From MGIIb-O5 sp036154155 (GTDB lineage Archaea > Thermoplasmatota > Poseidoniia > Poseidoniales > Thalassarchaeaceae), in the NCBI GenBank assembly GCA_036154155.1, contig JAYZLP010000002.1, positions 1 through 61,061 on the forward strand: DNA of 61,061 bases, written 5' to 3'. Positions 41,457-50,178 of the stretch are shown here, in pieces. Positions within the stretch are counted from its first letter, which is position 1. Each line of letters starts with the position of its first letter. The position numbers and the translations under genes are program-made. The notes beneath the pieces were generated by a model. That model saw only the letters and a list, made by a program, of their open reading frames with translations, searched no databases and was not told the DNA's origin.

Positions 41457-44400
41457 CTAATCCTCAAAGAGTGCTTCGATGTCTTCGTCGTCCAGAGCCT
41501 CTTCTACGGACACTGCCACATCCTCCGGGACAGCTTCGTCAACCTCTTCCTCGACCGTCTCGCCAGTAAGCTCCTCGAAAGCCTCTGCTACCCCCTCTCC
41601 AGAGAACCTGTCAACTTCGGATTCGACGCTTTCATAGGTCCCCTCCGACTCTCCATCATCTTCTTGAGTAGGCGAATCGGGGTTTTCCTTCTCCTTGCTG
41701 AAGGGGTCATATTGAGGATTGTCAAATGCATCGTCCATTGATATTCTCCTCCTACCTAGTGCCGGATCAGGCCTAGCTCTGCGGTCAGGCCCCCCCCTCT
41801 TCTGCAGAACCACAGCAGCGCCAATTACAACAATCAGGACGAAGGCCAGAATTATTCCATAGTCGGAGACAAACTCCCCCATGCTGAAGGGAGCCTCAAG
41901 AATCACTACAGTAAGTGTCACCGAAGCTCCGTCGCCCTCATCCAGAGCAGTCATTTTTATTGTTCTCGAACCATAACCGTTGAACGTCCACTCAATCCAC
42001 TGGCCTTGGATGTCTATGTCGTTCTCCGGATCGCCGTCACCATCGCTGTCTACAGCCGTGTCCATGTCCCAGTTGTACAGCATATTTGCCATATCGTGCT
42101 CTGAGTCCGTTGTCCCATTAGCGGTGAAGAATAACACATCCCCCTCTTGTACGTCCAAAAACGCACTGGAATCAGCCTTAGGAACCGGCTTGACGTTCCT
42201 AATATCTAGCGGAATTTCCACAGATGCCGTTGCGCCATCGTCATCAGTAACGTGGAAAATTATCATCTCTGGCGCAGTGGTGGCATCGGGCCAAGATCGA
42301 GTGAGGTGGCCCGACTCCAAGTCACAGTCATCCGTCGAAGTCCCCTCTCCATCACTGTTCGACAGTGGATCAAGGTCGAAGCACCTGGTTAGTGTGAGCA
42401 TGTCGCCACTTGTATCAGTCACCTGGATGAGGATGTCTACCAACGAGTCTTCTGCAGCGGGAAGTGGCGGAGAGATTGGTGAGATAGATGGCTCAATGTT
42501 CATCACTTCTATCGGAACAATAAGTGCCTCTGTACTTTCTCCGTCATCGTCGACAACCTGCAGTGTCGCGAGATGCATCCCGGAGGTGTCATAGATGTAC
42601 TCCATAGTACTCTTTCTTCCCGTTGTCTCCATAACGATGTCCGGATTATTCTCAGCATCAGGGGACCATATGTGCACTAGGGTATCCATGTCATTTTCAG
42701 AATCGTCAGCCCAACCCTCGAATCGGAGCGAATCCCCCTCATTCACAATGAAGACGCCCCTGCTGTCGGCTATCATTCGATTATCGCCCAGCCAAATCTC
42801 GGCTCTCGGGTTCGTAGGGGCAATGTTCCTGACCTCTATGGTCTTGGTCGAAGAAACGACGGCCCCGTCGTCATCCATCACTTCGACCTCAGCGGTGTAT
42901 TCGCCCTCTGATGTGGGCGTCACGGTACAGTAGAACCCAACTTGCCCCTCCTCACAAGGTTGCTTCCATAGTATGTCCACCGGTGCGGAGGGGTTCTGTG
43001 TGTCCAGGTCGCCAACGGAATCCTCGACATTGAACTCGATGGGGGAAAGCACTGGTGTCCACTCGTACTCAGAGTTGACTGTAACGTACGGCTCTCGATT
43101 AAGTATGGTCACTACCGACTCGCTCCAACTTTGGTCATTTTCATCATCTGTGATCACTAGCCTGATCGAGAAAACGCCGTCGTCGTCCCACGTATGCTCA
43201 TGGACACAGTCTTCCTCTGCAGATGAGGCATAACCCCCTTCCAGAGTCTCCACAATAAATTCGCATGAAAAATCCCCACCATCTGGGTCGTAAGAAGAAA
43301 GTCCGTTGAAGCTAACTTGGTCAAGAGTCAAAGATTGCGAAGGAGCGCTAAGGCTAGCCGTAGGGGCCCTACCGATGAACAACGAGAATGAACCGTGGTT
43401 GTTGCTCCTATTGCCGTCATTGTATACCTCCTCGTTGGGGTCGACGGTGAAAGATAGCGAGACATCGCCTATCGCCTGAGACTGAGGAACCATCCAGTCG
43501 ACCTCGACTCTTGACTGGCTGAGGCTGGAAAGTGGTGGCACAGAAACACTCTCAGAGGTCCCATCAGGTGCTTCTACCGACATCGTAGTAGCGGGAGAGC
43601 TCAGAATCCCCCTATTCTGAACAGGGATGCTGAATGTCAGCATGTCCCCCGGTATCGCGTTGAATCCTACTACGGAATCCAAGGTGGTAGTTTGATTGTC
43701 CCTAACCCTCTCTACCGTTACGCCCTCCGATCTGGCAATCAGGTCAACGGGGTAAGTGTCCGGGTCTATCGTTATTGTAGATGCGCCAATTATCTTCTGA
43801 TTTGGTATCCAAACAATCACTCCATGGCTCCCCGTGTCGGGACCGCCAATGGAATCATCGGACTCACTACCAGAGTTGAATGTAATTTCCGCCGAACCAC
43901 CTGAACCGGTCGTGAATGTCCTGACATCCTCTTCTATTCCATACCTGAACTCAATAGACTGGCCAGATACATCCTGATTGTTCTGAGTGACATTGGCGAA
44001 TACGGATTGATCCATGTCCAGGGGGGAAAGAGCGAATTCAAGATCAACCGAGATTTGCTTGCTCCTAGGTGCCGCTTGATACATGACCAATTCGTGATTA
44101 GCCAGGAAACCAACGCTTTGGGTGAACGAGGAGTAAACGTCCCCTCTCACAGATGGGCAAAACCACCTGTATCCAGTTGGATCGCCATTAGAATCATAAT
44201 TTGTGATGTTGTAAGATTGCTGACAGGATGCATAGCTGACACCAGGGGCGCCCCTGCTCACGACTTCCCAGCTAGACGACTCGTGTGAAGACTCATCAGC
44301 AGGAATGTCCACATAGTCGCTAGACCCGGTGTATTCTGTATCTTGATAGTAGTCCGTGGACCATTCGTCACCTACGTTCAGAGGGAAATCATACCCCTCT

Positions 44401-44948
44401 GTCGGTGGCGAGAATGTTTGCGAAATTACGAGATCCGCTACGTCTATGTTGATTGTCCACCAGAGGATTTGGTATTCGAAGTCTATGTCAATAGTAGCCT
44501 CTTGACTGATAGTGGCAAGGTCTGACGCCCTAATCAATTCTGTAGTATCTATTTCTACAACTAGGTCCCCCTCATTACCATCAAGCTCGATATCTTCAGC
44601 TTCGTAAGTTCCTACTGAATTCGCCTCATAGACTAGGGTGGATCTGTTGTCCACGTCTGCTAGGACATAGATGTCATCGATATTCTTGACCAGTGAACCC
44701 TCCAGAAAGTCAACAGTCGTACTAACACCAGAGGTCGCGATAAAGTCTCTTACGTCCAACTCTCCGTTGTACGTCCACCTGTCATTTATTCGCCATGTGG
44801 GTAGGTCGACGATTCCCGTATTCCTGGATGTCGAGTGGGTTTCCTGTTCACCCCCCAGGGCCTCTCTTTCTCCGTCAATCAGCAGTATACAGTACTGTGA
44901 AGATAGGAGAATCGCTAATCCAATTGCTATCGCCCGCGCGCTACGCAT
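41457..44948 (-). CDS. Large surface protein with CARDB- and PKD-like repeats
   Basis: A 1163-residue cell-surface protein. It has a signal peptide (AIAIGLAILLSSQYCILL) and an N-terminal region of about 380 residues. A CARDB-like domain follows (SIPVQNRGILSSPATTMSVEA), then several PKD-like repeats of about 100 residues containing SYDPDGGDFSCEF, HTWDDDGVFSIRLVITDDEN and VVDDDGESTEALIVPIEV. One C-terminal helix (IILAFVLIVVIGAAVVL) is followed by an intracellular tail of about 120 residues ending in a strongly acidic stretch. The Asp-rich repeats could bind calcium. ATG 44948 is chosen. Its function may be adhesion or S-layer-like. Confidence 0.8.
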   Translation of the reverse strand: MRSARAIAIGLAILLSSQYCILLIDGEREALGGEQETHSTSRNTGIVDLPTWRINDRWTYNGELDVRDFIATSGVSTTVDFLEGSLVKNIDDIYVLADVDNRSTLVYEANSVGTYEAEDIELDGNEGDLVVEIDTTELIRASDLATISQEATIDIDFEYQILWWTINIDVADLVISQTFSPPTEGYDFPLNVGDEWSTDYYQDTEYTGSSDYVDIPADESSHESSSWEVVSRGAPGVSYASCQQSYNITNYDSNGDPTGYRWFCPSVRGDVYSSFTQSVGFLANHELVMYQAAPRSKQISVDLEFALSPLDMDQSVFANVTQNNQDVSGQSIEFRYGIEEDVRTFTTGSGGSAEITFNSGSESDDSIGGPDTGSHGVIVWIPNQKIIGASTITIDPDTYPVDLIARSEGVTVERVRDNQTTTLDSVVGFNAIPGDMLTFSIPVQNRGILSSPATTMSVEAPDGTSESVSVPPLSSLSQSRVEVDWMVPQSQAIGDVSLSFTVDPNEEVYNDGNRSNNHGSFSLFIGRAPTASLSAPSQSLTLDQVSFNGLSSYDPDGGDFSCEFIVETLEGGYASSAEEDCVHEHTWDDDGVFSIRLVITDDENDQSWSESVVTILNREPYVTVNSEYEWTPVLSPIEFNVEDSVGDLDTQNPSAPVDILWKQPCEEGQVGFYCTVTPTSEGEYTAEVEVMDDDGAVVSSTKTIEVRNIAPTNPRAEIWLGDNRMIADSRGVFIVNEGDSLRFEGWADDSENDMDTLVHIWSPDAENNPDIVMETTGRKSTMEYIYDTSGMHLATLQVVDDDGESTEALIVPIEVMNIEPSISPISPPLPAAEDSLVDILIQVTDTSGDMLTLTRCFDLDPLSNSDGEGTSTDDCDLESGHLTRSWPDATTAPEMIIFHVTDDDGATASVEIPLDIRNVKPVPKADSSAFLDVQEGDVLFFTANGTTDSEHDMANMLYNWDMDTAVDSDGDGDPENDIDIQGQWIEWTFNGYGSRTIKMTALDEGDGASVTLTVVILEAPFSMGEFVSDYGIILAFVLIVVIGAAVVLQKRGGPDRRARPDPALGRRRISMDDAFDNPQYDPFSKEKENPDSPTQEDDGESEGTYESVESEVDRFSGEGVAEAFEELTGETVEEEVDEAVPEDVAVSVEEALDDEDIEALFED

Positions 44949-44989
44949 ACCGGTCTCTGGGCGTAACGCCCAAATCAATGTGTCTAAGA

Positions 44990-45721
44990 TTACATTGCCC
45001 TGTAGTCTGGTAGGTCAGCAAGCTCGTCCTGAATAAACTGGACCGCCTCAAGAATCTCGTCCTTGTGCCTAGCCCCTGTTATCACCATCTTTCCACTTCC
45101 GAAAATTAGGCAAACTACCTTGGGATAGTCAAGTCTGTATATCAGCCCGGGGAACTGCTCGGGTTCATACTCGACCTTGTCGAATGGAAGATGGAATGTC
45201 AGGTTGTTTAGGTTCAGCCTTCTGGGGAGTGCTGCTAGCGGCTCTCCTTGCTTGATCCCCCTGATTCTCGTATCCTCTTCTTCCACTTCTTCATCGGTAG
45301 CGGCCCTAATCCCGCCCCCGTCAACATCGATTACTTTGGTGTTGATGTCATCCATCTTAGCTACTCCATCGTAGTCTTCTGGGAAGAACAATGAGTATGT
45401 TGCCACCATGTTCTGGACCTCAATCTCCACATCTTTTAGGTCCCAAGTGGTTATTCCGGCAGCCCTTAGATCACCAATCATCCTCTCTATCCCTGTCTCG
45501 ATGTTTGCTTGGTTCTTGCCACCGGTGCAAACCGCACGACCGGACCTAAACATCAGTATCGCGAGCTTCGGGTCGACCACTCTGTAGACCACACCAGGGA
45601 ATTGTTCTGGCTCATACTCGCAATTGAGTTGGATTGCAATATCTGGCAGGTCCAACTCCTCGGCAACTCTTGTCGATGCTACGACATTCACAACTGTAAG
45701 ACGCTCCTCGTCACTAAGCAT
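44990..45721 (-). CDS. tbp: TATA-box binding protein with a central insertion
   Basis: The archaeal general transcription factor that recognises promoter TATA boxes. Both halves of the saddle are visible: CEYEPEQFPGVVYRVVDPKLAILMFRSGRAVCTG in the first and its counterpart in the second, starting VEYEPEQFPGLIYRL. Typical archaeal TBPs have about 180-190 residues; this one has 243. The extra 55 or so residues (about 115-170) interrupt the second repeat and contain an acidic run (DEEVEEED). A clear TATA box lies 26 bases upstream of the ATG at 45721, so its own mRNA appears leaderless. The gene follows mevalonate kinase on the same strand. Confidence 0.96.
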   Translation of the reverse strand: MLSDEERLTVVNVVASTRVAEELDLPDIAIQLNCEYEPEQFPGVVYRVVDPKLAILMFRSGRAVCTGGKNQANIETGIERMIGDLRAAGITTWDLKDVEIEVQNMVATYSLFFPEDYDGVAKMDDINTKVIDVDGGGIRAATDEEVEEEDTRIRGIKQGEPLAALPRRLNLNNLTFHLPFDKVEYEPEQFPGLIYRLDYPKVVCLIFGSGKMVITGARHKDEILEAVQFIQDELADLPDYRAM

Positions 45722-45743
45722 GGGTCGCGCACTTATATTCTTC

Positions 45744-45750
45744 TTATAAA
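45744..45750 (-). promoter_or_regulatory. tbp: TATA box of the TBP gene
   Basis: The minus strand reads TTTATAA, centred 26 bases upstream of ATG 45721. The spacing from TATA box to transcript start in archaea is about 25 bases, so transcription should begin at or next to the start codon. TBP could bind its own promoter here. Confidence 0.65.
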
Positions 45751-45795
45751 GGATAGTCGTGCCAATCGACCACTAGTTGCCCTGTTTTACGGGCT

Positions 45796-46767
45796 TCATG
45801 TCAGAATATTGACCCCATCTGCGCCTAGTTTGGAAATTAACGGCCTGCCACCAGCAATCTCGATTGCCTCAGCGACTCTTCGAGGATCTCTAGTAAGGGA
45901 GACCATGCACCCCCCTCCTCCGGCCCCAGTTAGCTTCACTCCAAGCGAATGAGGCCTTGCTGCCTCGATTAGACTCTCTAGCTCCGGGCTGCTGACATCT
46001 AGTGATTTGAGCCTCTCGTGGCATGCATTCATTGCGATTCCAACCCCTTCAAGATTCCCAGCAGAAAGCGCGGCCAACCCTGCATGGGTGATTTTTCCTA
46101 TGGCCTCCATTTCCGTTTCTTTAGAGGGTTCTTTCTGGAGGAGGCTCGCAACCCCGGCTACCATCCGGCCGGTAGGGGAGCCAATCCCAGTGAATCCAAG
46201 CACTATCCATGCACCTAGCCCTTCAGGCACGATGGCCCTGCTTATCGACCAAGTCCTCTCGCCCTCTGGAGTTTCTAGACTGGCATCGAAAATATGTGTG
46301 GTTCCACTTACTAGTTCCCCCGAGACAACAACACACCCGCCCAAGGCGCTCGTCGCAGTATCGGTGGGGCTCGCCCTCCCCTTCTGCGCAATAGCCTCGG
46401 CAGAGTGCCCCATCCTAGCAAGTCCAATCCTGTCGAGTTCGCCGTCAGGGTCGATATGGAATTGTAGCGCTGCTCCCATCGCGTTAGAAATCGCAGCGGA
46501 AGAACCAAGTCCAGCAGCCGAGAAAAGACCGCTCTTTACGTCTATTTCCAGTGGCACCCCGTTGTATTTGAAAACGTCCCTGAGTATATGCGTGATGTGA
46601 GGGTGGCGACTCGGGTCAAAATCCATCCCCTCTATCGTCCATTTGGAAGACTCCCTGATTGAAACCTCCACTCCAGCGTCTATGGCTACTGCAACAGCGG
46701 GGTGCCCATAGACCACAGCATGCTCCCCGAAGAGTATACATTTTCCCGGAGCGAACGCACGCGCCAT
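45796..46767 (-). CDS. mvk: Mevalonate kinase
   Basis: A GHMP kinase that phosphorylates mevalonate, feeding archaeal isoprenoid lipid synthesis. The approximately 323-residue protein has the N-terminal FAPGKCILFGEHAVVYGHPAVA, the ATP loop GLFSAAGLGSSAAISNA and the C-terminal LTGAGGGGCMVSL. KGRASPTDTATSALGG holds the catalytic-type region. ATG 46767 (MARAFAPGK) is chosen over the longer frame. The later pathway enzymes are not in the window. It is divergent from the membrane Fe-S oxidoreductase. Confidence 0.94.
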   Translation of the reverse strand: MARAFAPGKCILFGEHAVVYGHPAVAVAIDAGVEVSIRESSKWTIEGMDFDPSRHPHITHILRDVFKYNGVPLEIDVKSGLFSAAGLGSSAAISNAMGAALQFHIDPDGELDRIGLARMGHSAEAIAQKGRASPTDTATSALGGCVVVSGELVSGTTHIFDASLETPEGERTWSISRAIVPEGLGAWIVLGFTGIGSPTGRMVAGVASLLQKEPSKETEMEAIGKITHAGLAALSAGNLEGVGIAMNACHERLKSLDVSSPELESLIEAARPHSLGVKLTGAGGGGCMVSLTRDPRRVAEAIEIAGGRPLISKLGADGVNILT

Positions 46768-46949
46768 GATGCTCGCTGAGGCATAGGGGAAATGAGGGTT
46801 GGGTTCTGAAAACAATCGGTTCTATAGACTCGGTGTAGTAATTTGCATCTACTCTCTCAATTATTACCTGTTGCTTTAATTATTGCACCTGCCTCAAGGA
46901 CACGCCGACACCCCAGAGGCCAGTAGATAGAACGGTGCGAGGTTTTCTC
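46768..46949. other. Divergent intergenic region, mvk and Fe-S oxidoreductase
   Basis: This 182-base region is the longest without an assigned gene. It contains AT-rich patches around 46859-46884, where AATTATT occurs twice, each followed by ACCTG within a few bases, forming an imperfect direct repeat. The region should carry promoters for both genes. I see no convincing small gene or RNA in it. Confidence 0.4.
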
Positions 46950-48992
46950 ATGGAACATCCACTCCTACAATCATATGGCTCCTTCGAGGGCTGGCAAATT
47001 CTGGCTATTATCGGCACTATTTCCATTGGTTTCTTCACATATCAAGTTCAGAAGGCAGTGCGTCTGGTGATGATAGGATCTTCGGATGACAGATTCGACT
47101 CATGGGGCACCAGGATTGGTGTTTTCCTTTCTGGCTGGCTAGGCCAGAAGAAAGTCCTGAGGGACAGGGTTGCAGGCACCATGCACGTTCTGATGTTCTG
47201 GGGCTTCTTGATGCTGGCATCTGACATGTTCGATTTGGCAACTGCAAATGCATTCTCAGAGCACGTCCTTCCCCAGGCCCTTAATGGCCCATGGAATGGC
47301 ATGGTCGAACTCGGCTACACCATGGCTCTCATTGGCTGTTCCGCCGCCCTTGTTAGGAGGGTGGCCTTCACGCCGGAGAAGCTGAAGGGAAAGCCACAGC
47401 TCGAGGGAAACGTCATCCTCCTCCTCATACTGACAATTACCACCACTTCATTCGTGGTTGAGTCCTATGAGGATCCATCTCCATTCTGGGAACCGTTCGG
47501 CCATATGTTCGCAGGAATGGGCCTCTCCGACACCACTGTTGTCATAGCCTACTGGGCCCATATGGTAGCAATTTCTGTGTTCCTTTTCCTAATCCCAGTC
47601 TCAAAGCACATGCATCTGGTAATGGCAGTGCCCAACGTATTCTTCCACGACATCGAGCCTCCCGGTAAGATGAGGCCTTTGGCAATCGGAGAAGACGGAA
47701 AGGCGGTGCCTTTGGAGGATCTGGACATAGACTCTTTCGGAGTCAGCTCCTACACCCAGTACTCGTGGAGGCAACTCATCGATGGTTGGTCATGCACATC
47801 CTGCGCCAGATGTCAGGACGTTTGTCCCGCATACGCATCAGGAAAGTCACTGAATCCGATGCAAGTAATTCATGATGTCCGGGACTATGCAAACGAGCAT
47901 GCCCCAATCCTTCTCTCAGGCGAGGAGCCATCGGAGACAATGATGACTAGGATTACAGAAGATGCTGTATGGGCGTGTACGACATGCAACGCATGTGTCG
48001 ATGTGTGCCCCCTATACATAGAGCATGTTCCAAAACTAACCGACCTCAGAAGGAACGCTATGATGGAGACCATGGAGTATCCAGAGGTCCTGAATACCGC
48101 CATGGGAAACATCGAATCTGCATCAAACCCCTATGGATTCGGAGCTCATGAGAGAGCGGACTGGGCATCAGATCTTGATGTCAAAGTAGGAGAGCCCGCC
48201 GAGTACATCTACTTCGTAGGATGCGCAGGAAGCTTCGATGAAAGGAACCAGAAAGTCGCAAGGTCCACAATTTCCCTTCTGAAGGAAGCAGGCTTGGATG
48301 TAGGCATATTGGGGATGCAAGAAGGATGTTCTGGTGACCCCGCCAGAAGAGCAGGCAATGAATACCTATTCCAGATGCTGGCCGAGACTAACATGATGAC
48401 TTTCCAAGAGCTTGGCGTCAAGAGGATAGTTGCCTCTTGCCCACATTGCTTCCATACCCTTGGCAAGGAGTATGGCGACTTTGGAGGGGATGAACTTGAG
48501 GTATTCCATCATTCGGAAATTATCGCCAAGTTACAGGAGGAGGGAAAGCTTCCCGATGCCGAGAAGAATGGACGAAGCGTGACATTCCACGACCCCTGTT
48601 ATTTGGGGAGGATGGGAGGAGTTGTTGAAGAGCCCAGATCAGTTATTGGAGGGGTCGACGTGGAACCAGAAAGACACGGCAAGTCATCCTTCTGCTGTGG
48701 AGCAGGGGGCGCCCAGATGTGGATGGAGGAAGACGCGGATAAGAGGGTTAACGAGATCAGGGCCGCTGAATTGGCAGAGACTGGCTGCGACACCGTCGCC
48801 GTCGGGTGCCCATTCTGCTCGGTCATGGTAAAGGACGGATTGGATGCAGTGGGGGCAGAGATGGAAGTCCTCGACGTCGCAGAACTACTATGGGAACAAA
48901 TCGTAGCCAAGGATAAAGAAATTCATGACAACTCTACGAATAGGACTGGAAAGGCTAGGATATGGAAATCTTCTATCTCTGATTTAGTTTGA
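46950..48992 (+). CDS. Membrane Fe-S oxidoreductase, HdrDE/GlpC-like (possible ETF:quinone oxidoreductase)
   Basis: The approximately 680-residue protein joins a membrane part to a soluble Fe-S part. About five or six N-terminal helices (residues 15-230) resemble the NarI/HdrE cytochrome-b-type domain. Two ferredoxin motifs follow near residues 280 and 342, CTSCARCQDVCP and CTTCNACVDVCP. Two CCG-type domains come last, with GCAGSF, HDPCYLGRMGG and CCGAGGAQMWMEE. In bacteria such fusions can take electrons from ETF and acyl-CoA dehydrogenase and pass them to quinone. That role here is inference; methanogenic heterodisulfide reduction is unlikely in this genome. ATG 46950 is chosen. Confidence 0.85.
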   Translation: MEHPLLQSYGSFEGWQILAIIGTISIGFFTYQVQKAVRLVMIGSSDDRFDSWGTRIGVFLSGWLGQKKVLRDRVAGTMHVLMFWGFLMLASDMFDLATANAFSEHVLPQALNGPWNGMVELGYTMALIGCSAALVRRVAFTPEKLKGKPQLEGNVILLLILTITTTSFVVESYEDPSPFWEPFGHMFAGMGLSDTTVVIAYWAHMVAISVFLFLIPVSKHMHLVMAVPNVFFHDIEPPGKMRPLAIGEDGKAVPLEDLDIDSFGVSSYTQYSWRQLIDGWSCTSCARCQDVCPAYASGKSLNPMQVIHDVRDYANEHAPILLSGEEPSETMMTRITEDAVWACTTCNACVDVCPLYIEHVPKLTDLRRNAMMETMEYPEVLNTAMGNIESASNPYGFGAHERADWASDLDVKVGEPAEYIYFVGCAGSFDERNQKVARSTISLLKEAGLDVGILGMQEGCSGDPARRAGNEYLFQMLAETNMMTFQELGVKRIVASCPHCFHTLGKEYGDFGGDELEVFHHSEIIAKLQEEGKLPDAEKNGRSVTFHDPCYLGRMGGVVEEPRSVIGGVDVEPERHGKSSFCCGAGGAQMWMEEDADKRVNEIRAAELAETGCDTVAVGCPFCSVMVKDGLDAVGAEMEVLDVAELLWEQIVAKDKEIHDNSTNRTGKARIWKSSISDLV

Positions 48993-49059
48993 AGTATCTC
49001 ATCTCTCTTCTCTGAAAAACCATAGAGAGGGTCATAAGCGAGAACTTCCGGCCAAGGAC

Positions 49060-49461
49060 ATGGATGAGACGTTCACTTTCTTCGGCATGACTGTACCAAA
49101 TCTAGCTAAAGCCGCTGGTGGAATCTTAGCTCTCTGGGGTTTAGCCGCTTACTTCTTGCAGAGTGCGGACCCCCCCTCAATCACTGCCATGATTCCCGCC
49201 TTCCTAGGTGCCCCACTCCTCCTTCTGGGAATATTGGCTGAGAGAAACGAGGCGAACCTTCACCATTACATGCACGCAGCCATGATAGTCGCCCTGCTGA
49301 TGGTTTTAGGTGGAGCACAAGGCCTAATCGACATTGGTGGGAAGTCCAATCTAGCAATAGGCTCCCACCTAATATTGGTCCTTATGGGGGCTATCTTCAT
49401 GACCGCAGGAATCATGTCCTTCAGGCACGCTCGGAAACTCAGGGAATCATCAGGTGTTTGA
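49060..49461 (+). CDS. Four-helix membrane protein, unknown function
   Basis: A 133-residue protein with about four hydrophobic helices (AAGGILALWGLAAYFL, MIPAFLGAPLLLLGIL, HAAMIVALLMVLGGAQGLI, SHLILVLMGAIFMTAGIM) and a short basic tail. No family recognised. ATG 49060 is used. Its TGA is directly followed by the GTG of the amidotransferase gene, so the two are likely co-translated. The 67-base gap upstream has a weak inverted repeat (TCTCT with AGAGA). Confidence 0.65.
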   Translation: MDETFTFFGMTVPNLAKAAGGILALWGLAAYFLQSADPPSITAMIPAFLGAPLLLLGILAERNEANLHHYMHAAMIVALLMVLGGAQGLIDIGGKSNLAIGSHLILVLMGAIFMTAGIMSFRHARKLRESSGV

Positions 49462-50151
49462 GTGCGTCCAGTAATCGGTATCACATGTTTCATGCGTGAT
49501 ACCCAGTATGGCAACTGGCAGAGGCATGCAGCAATATTGCCATCAGCATACGTTTCGATGATAGACAAGGCGGGTGGAACTCCTCGGATCATACCCCCTG
49601 CAGGGGACATGACACGACTCCTGAAAAGCATAGACGGACTCATCGTCTCAGGTGGGCCAGACGTCTCACCTTCCAGGTATGGTCAGGTTCCGGGACCTAT
49701 GACCAAGGAGTTCTACCCCGAACAGGATGAAACTGAGATCGCCCTAATTTCGTCAGCCTTGGAAATGGACATGCCCCTTCTTGGAGTCTGCAGGGGGATG
49801 CAGATTCTTAGCATAGCCCATGGAGGTTCACTACACCAGCATCTCGACGATACTCCCGGTCATGAGGGCCATGGCGGTTATGACGGGAAATCAACGGATC
49901 ATGGTGTCATCGTTGAGAAAGACTCGATTCTAGCAGGTCTCATGGGGACTACTTTCATGGTCAACTCAACACACCACCAGGGAGTCTCAGACCCAGGATC
50001 ACTAACCGTTACTGCAACCGCTGAACATGACGGTCTAATCGAAGCGGTCGAGAGAAGGGACAAGAAATTCTGTCTGGGAGTTCAGTGGCACCCCGAACGA
50101 AAGGGACATGACTTACTGTTCGCTGCCCTAGTTGAAGCAGCGAGGGGTTGA
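49462..50151 (+). CDS. Class I amidotransferase / gamma-glutamyl hydrolase-like (peptidase C26)
   Basis: A 229-residue GATase-fold protein of the PuuD/C26 group. The N-terminus PVIGITCFMRD and the catalytic LLGVCRGMQILSIAHGGSLHQ with the cysteine nucleophile are characteristic. LGVQWHPER holds the His-Glu pair, and the histidine run NSTHHQGV is also typical. Relatives hydrolyse gamma-glutamyl amides such as gamma-glutamyl-GABA. It starts at GTG 49462, directly after the stop of the small membrane protein, so its start is fixed by context. The substrate is unknown. Confidence 0.9.
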   Translation: MRPVIGITCFMRDTQYGNWQRHAAILPSAYVSMIDKAGGTPRIIPPAGDMTRLLKSIDGLIVSGGPDVSPSRYGQVPGPMTKEFYPEQDETEIALISSALEMDMPLLGVCRGMQILSIAHGGSLHQHLDDTPGHEGHGGYDGKSTDHGVIVEKDSILAGLMGTTFMVNSTHHQGVSDPGSLTVTATAEHDGLIEAVERRDKKFCLGVQWHPERKGHDLLFAALVEAARG

Positions 50152-50178
50152 TGACGGGTAAGCCCAGCAGAAAGGCCG

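Noticed and set aside
46950..48992. Methanogen heterodisulfide reductase HdrDE
   Set aside because: Fe-S motifs fit, but nothing else here suggests methanogenesis; the domain fusion fits electron-transfer-flavoprotein-linked oxidoreductases better.
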